Assembly: GCF_003946385.1 (NCBI RefSeq)
Contig: NZ_RHOE01000017.1
Coordinates: forward strand, 1 to 43,707
Length of the DNA stretch: 43,707 bases
Source of the DNA: Loigolactobacillus zhaoyuanensis
GTDB lineage: Bacteria > Bacillota > Bacilli > Lactobacillales > Lactobacillaceae
Reading direction: 5' to 3'
Shown: in pieces, positions 8,076 through 16,873 of the stretch
Numbering within the stretch: position 1 is the stretch's first letter
Layout: the number at the start of each line of letters is the position of its first letter
The notes under the pieces: model-generated
Database searches by the model: none
Told to the model about the DNA's origin: nothing
The model's input: the letters and a program-made list of their open reading frames with translations, nothing else
Translations under genes and position numbers: made by a program

Positions 8076-8966
8076 ATGACAAAAATTGGATTTCTTGGTT
8101 TAGGTATTATGGGTAAACCAATGGCTAAAAACTTAGTTAAAGCGGGCGAAGATGTAACCGTATTCGATTTTAAACAAGCTGCAGTTGATGAGTTAGTTAG
8201 TGCTGGTGCTAAATCAGCACAAAACGGTAAAGAACTCGCACAAAATGCTGACGTTGTCTTCACTATGGTACCTAATTCACCTAATGTTGAAGCCGCTTTA
8301 TTTAATGAAAATGGGGTTGCTGAAGGCTTAACTGCTGGCAATACCGTGATCGATATGAGTTCGATCAATCCATTAGCTAGTCAAGGCTTTGCTAAACGTT
8401 TAGCAAAAATGGATGTTGGCTTCTTGGATGCACCAGTTTCTGGTGGCGAACCTAAAGCAATCGACGGTTCGATTGCAATTATGGTCGGTGGCGAAAAGTC
8501 TTTATATGAAGAATTTAAAGATTTATTAGGCATTATGGGTGGTACTGTAACTTACGTTGGTGCAGTTGGTGCCGGTAATACAACTAAATTAGCGAACCAA
8601 GTTATTGTTGCTTTGAACATCGCTGCAGTTAGTGAAGGTTTCGCTTTGGCAGAAAAAGCTGGTCTTGATCCAGAATTAGTCTTCAATGCGATCCATACTG
8701 GTTTAGCTGGTAGCACGGTAATGGATGCTAAGGTACCAATGATCATTAATCGTAACTTTGATCCTGGTTTCCGGGTCGATCTACACATCAAAGACTTACA
8801 AAACGCCTTAGATACATCACATTCAATGCACGTTTCATTACCATTAACTGCAGAAGTTATGGAAATTTTACAAGTTGTAAAAAATGATGGTAACGGTTCA
8901 GATGATCATGCGGCAATCGCTAAATACTATGAAAAAATCAACGATATCACAATTCAAAAGAAATAA
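8076..8966 (+). CDS. garR: Tartronate semialdehyde reductase (2-hydroxy-3-oxopropionate reductase)
   Basis: This cytoplasmic NAD(P)H enzyme of the beta-hydroxyacid dehydrogenase family has 296 residues, the usual length. It would reduce tartronate semialdehyde to D-glycerate. Visible features are the Rossmann motif GFLGLGIMG (5-13), the substrate-binding block DAPVSGGEPKA (119-128), and the catalytic Lys171 in GAGNTTKLANQ. The start follows AAAGGAG. Its place between a diacid transporter and glucarate dehydratase, with glycerate kinase three genes on, fits GarR rather than 3-hydroxyisobutyrate dehydrogenase. The presence of this gene implies that the pathway passes through tartronate semialdehyde. 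Confidence 0.9.
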   Translation: MTKIGFLGLGIMGKPMAKNLVKAGEDVTVFDFKQAAVDELVSAGAKSAQNGKELAQNADVVFTMVPNSPNVEAALFNENGVAEGLTAGNTVIDMSSINPLASQGFAKRLAKMDVGFLDAPVSGGEPKAIDGSIAIMVGGEKSLYEEFKDLLGIMGGTVTYVGAVGAGNTTKLANQVIVALNIAAVSEGFALAEKAGLDPELVFNAIHTGLAGSTVMDAKVPMIINRNFDPGFRVDLHIKDLQNALDTSHSMHVSLPLTAEVMEILQVVKNDGNGSDDHAAIAKYYEKINDITIQKK

Positions 8967-8975
8967 ATAATGCAG

Positions 8976-9012
8976 AAAAGGGTGAAGTAATCAATTCGCT
9001 TCATCCTTTTTC
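8976..9012 (+). terminator. Intercistronic hairpin after garR
   Basis: AAAAGGGTGAAG (8976-8987) pairs with CTTCATCCTTTT (8999-9010), with one G-T pair, and is followed by more T. It sits inside what appears to be one operon, so it may act as a partial terminator or protect the garR transcript end. Confidence 0.6.
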
Positions 9013-9042
9013 TCTAAAACTTAAAGTGAAGGAATGATCAAG

Positions 9043-10368
9043 ATGGTACCTAAAATTGTCAAAATGGATGTCTATCCAGTTGCTGGCTATGACAGTATGT
9101 TGCTCAACCTAAGTGGTGCGCATGGCCCATTTTTCACGCGCAATATCGTTATTTTAACAACCGATAAAGACGAGATCGGTGTTGGTGAAGTGCCTGGTGG
9201 TGAGAAGATCACCACACTATTGGAACAAACTAAGTCGTTAGTCGTTGGACAACCTATTAGCCAATTTAAAGGCATTCTCTTAGCCATTCAAAAGAAATTT
9301 GCTTATTTGGATGTTGGTGGCCGTGGTCAGCAAACTTTTGACCAACGCATCATGATCCATGCAGTGACTGCGATCGAAACGGCTTGCTTGGATTTATTAG
9401 GCAAATATCTACACGTCCCAGTCGCTGCACTATTGGGTGATGGCCAACAGCGAGAAAAAATCGATGTGTTAGGTTATCTATTCTATGTGGGTGATCGGAC
9501 TAAAACTGATCTACCTTATATTCATGATGATGACAGCGATGATGAATGGGGTAAGGTACGGCGCCAACCAGCTTTAACGCCTGAAGCAATTGTGCGTCAA
9601 GCGCAAGCGGCATACGATCGTTATGGCTTTAAAACCTTTAAGCTTAAAGGTGGCGTTTTCTCTGGTGAAGAGGAAGTTGCGGCAATCAAGGCGCTCCATC
9701 AAGCCTTTCCTGAAGCTAAACTAGATCTTGATCCAAACGGTGCTTGGTCATTAGCTGAATCGATCGAATATGCTAAGGAACTCAAAGGTATTTTAACTTA
9801 TGCCGAAGATCCTTGTGGTGCCGAAGATGGTTTCTCTGGTCGTGAAATTTTAGCTGAATTCAGAAAAGCGACCAACTTACCCACTGCGACTAACATGGTT
9901 GATACTGATTGGCGACAGATGCAGCACGCAGTTGCGTTAAATAGTGTGTCGATTCCGTTAGCTGATCCGCATTTTTGGACAATGGAAGGTTCAGTCCGTG
10001 TTGCCCAGTTGTGCCATGATTTTGGTTTAAATTGGGGCATTCATTCTAACAATCATTTTGATATTTCATTAGCAATTGTGGCCAACACAGCTGCAGCAGC
10101 GCCAGGCAGTATTTATGCCATTGATACCCATTGGATCTGGCAAGATGGGCAAAACTTAACTAAGAATCCATATGAAATTAAAGACGGTCAATTAACGGTG
10201 CCGAAGACCAATGAAGGTTTAGGCGTTGAAATTGATTTAGATGCGATCAAAGCGGCCCATCAGTTGTACCTTGATAATAATCTTGGTGCGCGTGATGATG
10301 CGAAGACGATGCAGTTCTTGGTTCCTGGCTGGTCGTTTGATCCGAAGAAACCAGCCTTAGTTCGTTAG
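9043..10368 (+). CDS. gudD: Glucarate dehydratase-like enolase (first copy)
   Basis: This enolase-superfamily enzyme (442 residues) would dehydrate D-glucarate, and possibly L-idarate, to 5-keto-4-deoxyglucarate. The catalytic set of GlucD can be found in order: K200-x-K202 in FKLKGG, D230, E255 and N284 as metal ligands, H334 in GIHSNNH, and D361 in AIDTHW. The spacing equals that of the E. coli enzyme. Start choice: the ATG at 9034 abuts its own AAGGA, whereas ATG 9043 has a 9-base spacing and gives [18 protein letters not shown]. The loop [10 protein letters not shown] and the HSNNH motif recall the E. coli paralogue GudX as much as GudD, from memory, so its rate on glucarate is uncertain. 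A second copy lies at 14097. Confidence 0.88.
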   Translation: MVPKIVKMDVYPVAGYDSMLLNLSGAHGPFFTRNIVILTTDKDEIGVGEVPGGEKITTLLEQTKSLVVGQPISQFKGILLAIQKKFAYLDVGGRGQQTFDQRIMIHAVTAIETACLDLLGKYLHVPVAALLGDGQQREKIDVLGYLFYVGDRTKTDLPYIHDDDSDDEWGKVRRQPALTPEAIVRQAQAAYDRYGFKTFKLKGGVFSGEEEVAAIKALHQAFPEAKLDLDPNGAWSLAESIEYAKELKGILTYAEDPCGAEDGFSGREILAEFRKATNLPTATNMVDTDWRQMQHAVALNSVSIPLADPHFWTMEGSVRVAQLCHDFGLNWGIHSNNHFDISLAIVANTAAAAPGSIYAIDTHWIWQDGQNLTKNPYEIKDGQLTVPKTNEGLGVEIDLDAIKAAHQLYLDNNLGARDDAKTMQFLVPGWSFDPKKPALVR

Positions 10369-10440
10369 GGCGATCGTTCAAGTCAGTCATTTTGATTATT
10401 GATAAAATAATTTTATTGCAGGAAAGGTGCGCAAACTAAA

Positions 10441-11328
10441 ATGGATACAACGAGAATTAAAGGCATTATCGTACCGCTAATAACACCAGTTGACGCTGAA
10501 GAAAATATTGATGACGCTAAGCTACGAAAGATCGTTGACCACGTGATCGAAGGCGGCGTCCAAGGGATTCTAGCCTTTGGTAGTAACTCGGAATTCTACA
10601 TGTTTGATGATGATGAATTAGCACATGGTTTTAAGATCATTAAAGAACAAGCCGGCGACCGGGTCCCAGTCTACTTTGGTATGGGTCCGATCCGCACTCG
10701 CCGCGGGCTTAAGCTAGCTAAGAAAGCAGTTGAATTAGGTGCCGATGCGGTTTCAATTTTACAGCCAATGTTTTTGGCACCAACGGATGAAGAGTTGTTC
10801 CAACACTACAAGACAATTGCTGATGCGATTCCAGATACACCAGTATTAGTTTATAATAATCCGCGGGTCGGCTATGGCTTGTCAGCGCAATTGGTTAGCG
10901 ACCTTGCTCACCAAGTTCCGAATATTGTTGGGATGAAGGATTCCAGTGGTAATTTAACGTTGCTTAGTGAAATTATTCGCTTAACTGAAGATATTGAATT
11001 CAGAACGTTTACGGGTAAAGATACGCTGATCTACTTAGGCCTTTGCTTAGGGACTTACGGTAGCGTATGTTCGACGGCTAATGCACTGGCACCACTAATT
11101 GTTTCGATCTACGATAAATTCCAACAAGGTGATTATAAAGGCTCACGGGCAGCACAATTCAAATTAAACCCAGCTCGGTTAGTCCAAAATGAAGCCAGCT
11201 TCCCAGTAGCAACTAAAGATATGGCGAATATTTTAGGCTTAGATATGGGCAAACCAATCTTGCCAAGTACACCATCAACCGGTAAAGTATATGCTGATAT
11301 TAAGCGCGAGTTGGATAAATTAAATTAA
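10441..11328 (+). CDS. DapA/NAL-family lyase, candidate 5-keto-4-deoxyglucarate aldolase
   Basis: This 295-residue TIM-barrel enzyme belongs to the dihydrodipicolinate synthase / N-acetylneuraminate lyase family. The Schiff-base Lys166 is in VGMKDSSGN, and the partner Tyr138 is in VYNNPRVGYG. The substrate-carboxylate loop reads GSNSE (47-51) instead of the usual GTTGE, so its substrate probably differs from the well-known members. It lies between glucarate dehydratase and glycerate kinase. With GarR and GarK present but no GarL, the simplest reading is cleavage of 5-keto-4-deoxyglucarate to pyruvate and tartronate semialdehyde. The alternative is KdgD, a dehydratase giving 2-oxoglutarate semialdehyde, but no semialdehyde dehydrogenase is nearby. 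The family is certain, the reaction is inferred. Confidence 0.8.
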   Translation: MDTTRIKGIIVPLITPVDAEENIDDAKLRKIVDHVIEGGVQGILAFGSNSEFYMFDDDELAHGFKIIKEQAGDRVPVYFGMGPIRTRRGLKLAKKAVELGADAVSILQPMFLAPTDEELFQHYKTIADAIPDTPVLVYNNPRVGYGLSAQLVSDLAHQVPNIVGMKDSSGNLTLLSEIIRLTEDIEFRTFTGKDTLIYLGLCLGTYGSVCSTANALAPLIVSIYDKFQQGDYKGSRAAQFKLNPARLVQNEASFPVATKDMANILGLDMGKPILPSTPSTGKVYADIKRELDKLN

Positions 11329-11350
11329 AACTGTAAATCGAGGGATGGCT

Positions 11351-12490
11351 ATGAATAGAGTACTTATAGCGTCTGACTCCTTTAAGGGTAGCGCTACCTC
11401 GACAGAAATTGCTAAGTATATTACAACCGGTATTTTACGTGCTGATGAGACTGCGCAAATTGATGCCGTTTCGATTGCTGACGGTGGTGAAGGCACTGTT
11501 TGTAGTGTTGTGGCCGCCACTGGTGGTCGGCTGTTAGAAACTGAGGTAGCTGGTCCCTTAGGAACGCCAGTTAAGGCAACCTGGGGATTGTTAGACGATC
11601 AAACTGCCATTATTGAAGTGGCCGAATCATCAGGCATCACTTTAATTCAAGATCAATTAGATGCTGGCAAAACGACGACATTTGGCGTTGGTCAATTGAT
11701 CAAAGCCGCTTTAGATCAACAAGTAACTAAAATTTATGTTGGTCTAGGTGGCAGTGCAACTAATGATGGTGGCGTTGGCATGGCCCAGGCGTTGGGTGGT
11801 CATTTTTATGATCATGCTGGCCAAGAATTACCACACGGCGCCAATGCATTATGTGATTTAGAAAAAATTGATTTAACCACGATCGATCCGCGTTTGAAAA
11901 CAGTTAAAGTGATCGGCTTATCAGACGTTAACAACCCGTTAACTGGTGAAGAAGGGGCTAGCCAAGTTTTCGGCCCACAAAAAGGGGCTAGCCAGAAGCA
12001 AGTTGCGGAGTTAGATCGTAATCTACAGTGTTTGGCACGAATAGTTGAACAGACAAGTAACGTTGATTACGCAACGCAGGCTGGTGCAGGCGCTGCTGGA
12101 GGGACTGGCTTTGGTTTAATGGCATTTTGTCAGGCAGAGATCAAATCAGGTATCAACGAAATTATCAACTTATTACAATTGGATCAACGAATGCAAAATG
12201 TTGATTTAGTTATTACTGGTGAAGGTCAAATCGATGGTCAGTCACTGCATGGTAAATTACCAGTGGGTGTAGCGCATTTAGCTAAACAACATGATTTACC
12301 GGTGATTGCGATCGTGGGCAGTATTGGCCATGATCTGGAGGAAATTTATAAAGCTGGATTTAACTTAGTTTTAGCATCAACTAGTCGACCGATGACGTTG
12401 CAACAAGCCACGAAAGATATTGCGCTATTAGTAGCAGATGCTGGCTATACCGCTTTTAAGGCGTTTGAATCTTTTAGACAAGAAAGTTAG
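11351..12490 (+). CDS. garK: Glycerate 2-kinase, GarK/GlxK family
   Basis: This cytoplasmic kinase (379 residues) phosphorylates D-glycerate to 2-phosphoglycerate, feeding lower glycolysis. Family motifs are clear: LIASDSFKGSATSTEIA at the N-terminus, IADGGEGT, the glycine-rich GLGGSATNDGGVGMAQ, and VITGEGQIDGQS toward the C-terminus. An in-frame ATG at 11345 directly abuts GAGGG, so the ATG at 11351, six bases beyond, is the better start. A 13-base direct repeat (about 11956 and 11984) encodes GASQ twice and is probably chance. It is the last step of the galactarate/glucarate route and has only 11 bases before garD, so the two are co-transcribed. Confidence 0.92.
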   Translation: MNRVLIASDSFKGSATSTEIAKYITTGILRADETAQIDAVSIADGGEGTVCSVVAATGGRLLETEVAGPLGTPVKATWGLLDDQTAIIEVAESSGITLIQDQLDAGKTTTFGVGQLIKAALDQQVTKIYVGLGGSATNDGGVGMAQALGGHFYDHAGQELPHGANALCDLEKIDLTTIDPRLKTVKVIGLSDVNNPLTGEEGASQVFGPQKGASQKQVAELDRNLQCLARIVEQTSNVDYATQAGAGAAGGTGFGLMAFCQAEIKSGINEIINLLQLDQRMQNVDLVITGEGQIDGQSLHGKLPVGVAHLAKQHDLPVIAIVGSIGHDLEEIYKAGFNLVLASTSRPMTLQQATKDIALLVADAGYTAFKAFESFRQES

Positions 12491-12501
12491 AAGGCGCAAA
12501 A

Positions 12502-14010
12502 ATGAGAAATACAGTTATGATGCGAAGTAATGATAACGTTGCCATTGCGATCCATGATTTAAAAAAAGGTGATTATGCGACCGATGACGTGCAAGTTAAC
12601 GAAGATATTCCACAAGCGCATAAGGTGGCACTTGTAGATATTCCGCAAAATGAGGATGTTCGCCGCTATGGTGTCGTACTCGGATATGCGAAAGAAGACA
12701 TTAAAGCCGGTGACTGGATCAATGAAGATAGCCTGATTTTACCAGCTTCACCGGAATTAGATGACATGCCATACAATACAAATATTGTGAAGGATCGACC
12801 ACAACCACCACGGACAACTTTCATGGGTTATGAAAATGAAGGTTCTGATTATGCGGGTACGCGTAACATTTTAGGTATTCAAACTACAGTTCAGTGTGTT
12901 GTCGGTATTCTCAATGTTGCGGTTAAGAAAATGAAACAAGAATTATTACCTAAATACCCTAATGTTGATGATATTGTTGTTGTTAGCCACGCCTATGGTT
13001 GCGGGGTTGCCATTGATGCCCCTGAAGCAAAAATTCCAATCCGCGCCATCCGTAATATTATGAAAAATCCTAATTTCGGTGGTCAATTAATGGTTGTTGG
13101 CCTTGGCTGTGAAAAATTAACACCAGAAAGAGTTATGGACGAAGCCGATATTACTGATGAGAATTTTATCTTATTACAAGATCAGCATGGTTTTCAAAAT
13201 ATTCTTAAGGCATTATACGCAATGGCCGAGAAGAAGTTACAAATTCTGAATCAGCGCCAACGGGTAGAATTGCCATTATCAAAATTATCAGTGGGGATGC
13301 AATGTGGTGGTAGTGATGCCTTTTCTGGTGTTACTGCTAACCCAGCTGCTGGCTACGCTTCTGACTTATTGGTCAGTGGTGGCGCAACCGTAATGTTCTC
13401 CGAAGTTACTGAAGTCCGCGATGGTGTTGAATTTATTGCACAGCGGATCCCAGACAAACCTAATTGTGATAAGTTGGCTAAAGAAATGAGTTGGTATGAT
13501 AATTACTTGGCCGAGGGTGGAGTCGATCGTTCAGCTAACCCAACACCAGGGAATAAAGCCGGTGGATTGTCAACAATTGTCGAAAAGTCGATGGGCTCTA
13601 TTGCAAAATCAGGTGCTGCACCAGTTGCGCAGGTAGTGAGTGCCGGTGAAATCCCAACCAAACATGGTTTGATTTTCAACGCGACACCAGCTAGTGATTT
13701 TGTTTGTGGCACGATGCAATTAGCCTCTGGTATGGGGATGGAAGTCTTCATGACCGGCCGCGGCACACCTTATAACTTAGAAGCAGCGCCAGTTATTAAA
13801 GTTTGCTCACGGACTGATTTAAAAGAATTTTGGCAAGATTTAATTGACATCAATGCAGGTACGATCGCTACTGGCGACAAAACAGTCGAAGAGGTTGGGA
13901 CACAGTTATTTAACTTCATTATTGACGTTGCTAGTGGAGAACAGCCAGTTGCCGAGCAGTTAGGATTATACAATGATATTTGTATTTTTAATCCGGCACC
14001 GATTACTTAG
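12502..14010 (+). CDS. garD: Galactarate dehydratase
   Basis: This enzyme dehydrates galactarate (mucate) to 5-keto-4-deoxyglucarate. At 502 residues it is close to E. coli GarD. An N-terminal SAF-like domain (NVAIAIHDLKKGD, IPQAHKVALVDIP) is followed by the UxaA/GarD catalytic body with the blocks SHAYGCGVAIDAPEA, VGLGCEKL, GMQCGGSDAFSGVTANPAAGYASD, TVMFSEVTEV and INAGTIATG. Conserved cysteines in these blocks and the metal-binding region are present. The start ATG follows GAAGG at 8 bases. It is directly behind glycerate kinase, and its product is the same intermediate made by the two glucarate dehydratase-like genes on either side. GarD rather than altronate dehydratase UxaA is well supported by continuous similarity. 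Confidence 0.95.
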   Translation: MRNTVMMRSNDNVAIAIHDLKKGDYATDDVQVNEDIPQAHKVALVDIPQNEDVRRYGVVLGYAKEDIKAGDWINEDSLILPASPELDDMPYNTNIVKDRPQPPRTTFMGYENEGSDYAGTRNILGIQTTVQCVVGILNVAVKKMKQELLPKYPNVDDIVVVSHAYGCGVAIDAPEAKIPIRAIRNIMKNPNFGGQLMVVGLGCEKLTPERVMDEADITDENFILLQDQHGFQNILKALYAMAEKKLQILNQRQRVELPLSKLSVGMQCGGSDAFSGVTANPAAGYASDLLVSGGATVMFSEVTEVRDGVEFIAQRIPDKPNCDKLAKEMSWYDNYLAEGGVDRSANPTPGNKAGGLSTIVEKSMGSIAKSGAAPVAQVVSAGEIPTKHGLIFNATPASDFVCGTMQLASGMGMEVFMTGRGTPYNLEAAPVIKVCSRTDLKEFWQDLIDINAGTIATGDKTVEEVGTQLFNFIIDVASGEQPVAEQLGLYNDICIFNPAPIT

Positions 14011-14043
14011 AACTTTGTTCAATAATGAGATTGACAAAAAAGG

Positions 14044-14070
14044 CGATGACAGAATAGTGTCATCGTTTTT
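14044..14070 (+). terminator. Terminator after garD
   Basis: CGATGACA (14044-14051) and TGTCATCG (14058-14065) form a perfect 8-bp stem with a 6-base loop followed by TTTTTAATT. It separates garD from the second glucarate dehydratase copy. No clear promoter was seen after it, so the last gene probably depends on partial read-through. Confidence 0.8.
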
Positions 14071-14096
14071 AATTAGACATTAGGGAGGAAATTTCA

Positions 14097-15437
14097 ATGA
14101 CAAGCGTAATTCCTAAAATTACAGCAATGAAAGTTTATCCAGTAGCTGGCTACGATAGTATGTTGTTAACACTAAGTGGTGCTCATTATCCGTATTTCAC
14201 CCGTAACATTGTCGTTTTAACGGATGATTCAGGTCAAATGGGTATCGGTGAAATTCATGGTGGCGACTCGATCACTAAGTCCCTGGAAAGCTATAAGCCC
14301 TTAATAATTGGTCAAAAAATCACTGAATATCGGCGGATTTTAAACGATATCCGGCAAAAAGGTTGGCGCGAAAAAAACGATAGTGGTCAAGGTTTGCAAC
14401 AATTAAACTTGGCTAATCTGAAATATGTCGTTCACGCTGAAGCTGCCATCGAGTGCGCACTATTGGATTTATACGGTAAATTTGTCAACTTACCAATGTG
14501 CGATATCATTGGTGATGGTCGCCAACGTGATAAGGTAGAAATGCTGGGATATCTGTTTTATATTGGCGATTATCACAAAACTGATCTGCCATATATTCAT
14601 GACGATGATAATGACGCCTGGGGTAAGGTCAGACGACAAGAAACGCTGACGGTTGCTGGGATTGTTAAACAAGCCGAAGCCGCCCAAGCACGTTATGGCT
14701 TCAAGAATTTCAAGTTAAAAGGTGGCGTCCTCAGTGGCGACGAGGAAATGCAAGCAGTTGTGGCTTTGCATAAAAGATTTCCGGATGCGCGAATTAATCT
14801 TGATCCTAACGGGGCGTGGTCGTTGCAAGAAGCCATTGATCTAACCCATAAATACGGGGATGCGCTCACTTATTTAGAAGATCCTTGTGGTCCAGAAAGT
14901 GGTTTTTCTGGTCGTGAAATCATGAGCTTCTATAAAAACGCGACTAATATGCCAGTGGCAACGAATATGATTGCTACTGATTGGAAGCAATTTTATCCAT
15001 CACTGATGATGAAATCAGTCGATATTGTCTTAGCGGATCCACATTTCTGGGGAATCAATGGTAGCTTACGCATGGCCAGCGTCTTAAATGATTGGGGCTT
15101 AACTTGGGGCTCACATTCTAATAATCATTTTGACATTACCCTTGCTTTATACGCGCAAGTTTCAGCAGCTGCGCCAGGTAACATTACGGCTATTGATACG
15201 CATTTTATTTGGCAAGATGATCAACAGTTATGCGATGATGCGCTACAAATTAGCGACGGTGGTATTAAGATCCCTAAGCGTCCTGGATTAGGGATCAATA
15301 TCAATTTAGAAAAATTAGAGGCAGCAAACAAGTTGTATACTACCTTGAAACACCATGACCGTGATGATTCATTAGCAATGCAATATTTAATTCCAGGTTG
15401 GCAGTTTGATCCTAAGCAACCGACTTTAGTTAGATAG
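14097..15437 (+). CDS. gudD: Glucarate dehydratase-like enolase (second copy)
   Basis: This 446-residue enolase-superfamily protein is clearly paralogous to the product of 9043-10368; they share blocks such as [23 protein letters not shown] and WGKVRRQ. Catalytic residues are again complete: K206-x-K208, D236, E261, N290, H340 (GSHSNNH) and D367. Between residues 90 and 105 it has a different insert (GWREKNDSGQGLQQLN) from the first copy, a region near the substrate lid in this superfamily. Glucarate dehydratase is the family call. A split of substrates between the copies (glucarate, idarate, or another diacid) is possible but not shown. The start ATG follows GGGAGGAAA. Confidence 0.85.
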   Translation: MTSVIPKITAMKVYPVAGYDSMLLTLSGAHYPYFTRNIVVLTDDSGQMGIGEIHGGDSITKSLESYKPLIIGQKITEYRRILNDIRQKGWREKNDSGQGLQQLNLANLKYVVHAEAAIECALLDLYGKFVNLPMCDIIGDGRQRDKVEMLGYLFYIGDYHKTDLPYIHDDDNDAWGKVRRQETLTVAGIVKQAEAAQARYGFKNFKLKGGVLSGDEEMQAVVALHKRFPDARINLDPNGAWSLQEAIDLTHKYGDALTYLEDPCGPESGFSGREIMSFYKNATNMPVATNMIATDWKQFYPSLMMKSVDIVLADPHFWGINGSLRMASVLNDWGLTWGSHSNNHFDITLALYAQVSAAAPGNITAIDTHFIWQDDQQLCDDALQISDGGIKIPKRPGLGININLEKLEAANKLYTTLKHHDRDDSLAMQYLIPGWQFDPKQPTLVR

Positions 15438-15453
15438 CAAAAATAAATTATAA

Positions 15454-15511
15454 AAAACGTTCATCAATGATTAGATCTTTGTCTAACAATTGATGAACGT
15501 TTTATTTTTTT
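15454..15511. terminator. Bidirectional terminator closing the aldarate cluster
   Basis: AAAACGTTCATCAAT (15454-15468) pairs exactly with ATTGATGAACGTTTT (15489-15503). An inner TTAGA/TCTAA stem and T-run follow. It serves the convergent dehydratase and alcohol dehydrogenase genes. Confidence 0.9.
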
Positions 15512-15526
15512 ACGTTAATTTAAAGC

Positions 15527-16648
15527 TTATTCTCCAGGTTTATATTCTGGATCGATGACCAAGACAGGCTTGATCGTTTCACCACTAATTGAATCTGCGT
15601 TAGCTTCGTTGATTTGATCAAACTTATAGAATTTTTCAGTCTTATCAAAATCAAACATACCTTGACGATAGAATTCAATCAAACGAGGAATATCGATCTG
15701 TGGAATTGAGTCGCCCATGTTAACGCCGATAACAGCTTTGTCATCAACACAAAGGTCATTCCAAGTATCAACGTCAATATGATGAGATGTCACGGCGATA
15801 CAAGCAGCAACGCCACCTTGAGCCAAAGCCTTGATGGAGGATTCCATTACTTGGGTCACACCAGTCGTATCAACAGCGAAGTTAACGCCATGACCATGAG
15901 TTAAAGCCTTGATGGCAGCAACTGGGTCTTCATTTTTACTATTGATCACGTCAGTTGCGCCAAGTTCTTTAGCTAAGGCCAAACGATCGTCAATAATATC
16001 AACGGCGATGACACGGATACAACCAGAAATTTTACCGGCCATCATAGCTGCTAAACCAACAGCACCAGTACCAAAGACCGCAATTGTATCACCAGGGCGA
16101 GGTTTTAAGGTGTTTAAAACGGTCCCACTACCAGTTACGTAGCCACAGCCCAAAGGTCCTAATTTCCGTAGATCTAAATCATCAGGAACTTTGACGGCAT
16201 TACGTTCGCGGACGACCGTAGTTGTGGTGAAGGATGATTGATCAAACATGTCATCGACTTGTTTCCCGTTTTCAGTGAAATGAGCTGAACCATCAGGACG
16301 AACGCCAGAAAGGTTATTAGCTGCATAATGTAAACATTGAGTAGGAACACCTTTGAGACAATTTTCACAGTTGCCACAAGCGTAGAAAGAAAGGATAACG
16401 TGATCGCCAGGTTTGAAGTTTTGTACATGTGAACCGACTTTTTCAACGATCCCAGAACCTTCATGGCCTAAGACGATTGGGTAGCCAATTGTAGCGTCAC
16501 CCTTACGTAAAGCCTCGTCAGAATGGCAAACACCAGTGGCAACCATATGGACTTGAATATCGTCGTCTTGCATTTCAGCAAGTTCAATATCATTTTTAAT
16601 TGTAAATTTGGCACCTTGTTTATCAACTACAGCTGCTTGAATTTTCAA
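15527..16648 (-). CDS. Zinc-dependent NAD alcohol dehydrogenase (MDR family)
   Basis: This is a 373-residue medium-chain dehydrogenase. Catalytic zinc ligands are C41, H62 and C168; structural zinc cysteines are C91, C94, C97 and C105. The nucleotide fold has GTGAVG (193-198), and D217 after the second strand indicates NAD rather than NADP. The protein resembles aryl/benzyl-alcohol dehydrogenases (XylB-like). It follows AAGGAG at proper spacing. It lies between the aldarate cluster and the rhamnose regulator, on the same strand as that regulator. Rhamnose breakdown gives L-lactaldehyde and no FucO or AldA homologue is in the operon, so reduction of lactaldehyde to 1,2-propanediol is a possible role, by inference from position only. 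Confidence 0.87.
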   Translation of the reverse strand: MKIQAAVVDKQGAKFTIKNDIELAEMQDDDIQVHMVATGVCHSDEALRKGDATIGYPIVLGHEGSGIVEKVGSHVQNFKPGDHVILSFYACGNCENCLKGVPTQCLHYAANNLSGVRPDGSAHFTENGKQVDDMFDQSSFTTTTVVRERNAVKVPDDLDLRKLGPLGCGYVTGSGTVLNTLKPRPGDTIAVFGTGAVGLAAMMAGKISGCIRVIAVDIIDDRLALAKELGATDVINSKNEDPVAAIKALTHGHGVNFAVDTTGVTQVMESSIKALAQGGVAACIAVTSHHIDVDTWNDLCVDDKAVIGVNMGDSIPQIDIPRLIEFYRQGMFDFDKTEKFYKFDQINEANADSISGETIKPVLVIDPEYKPGE

Positions 16649-16690
16649 TTTAAATCACTCCTTAAAATAGTCATGAATCACTTGCAATAT

Positions 16691-16776
16691 AATTATTTCA
16701 CATATTAGGATAATAGCAAGCGCTTAACAGCAACTGATGAGTATTTGCCCCTGTGAATTTAACAACATTATCCTAA
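16691..16776 (-). promoter_or_regulatory. Alcohol dehydrogenase promoter with a split inverted repeat
   Basis: On the minus strand TTGCTA (16714-16719) and ATAATT (16691-16696) are 17 bases apart, 43 bases before the gene. TTAGGATAAT at 16705-16714 overlaps this promoter and is repeated as its exact complement at 16767-16776. The two 10-base sites are 62 bases apart, about six helical turns, which suits a looping repressor or a pair of regulator dimers. No protein is assigned to the sites. Confidence 0.45.
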
Positions 16777-16873
16777 AAAATAGCCAGCATTTAGGCGGCA
16801 TTGTAAGGGAATACACAAACTAAGTTACAATAAATAATTGTTAAATTAGGAACATATCTACATATTTAGTCGA

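Noticed and set aside
11956-11997. Thirteen-base direct repeat AGGGGCTAGCCA with flanks inside the glycerate kinase gene
   Set aside because: It encodes GASQ twice in frame within a conserved protein and has no sign of being a site or insertion.
16716-16729. cre site before the alcohol dehydrogenase gene
   Set aside because: GCAAGCGCTTAACA shares only the central AAGCGCTT with cre sites; the outer TG and CA positions do not fit.
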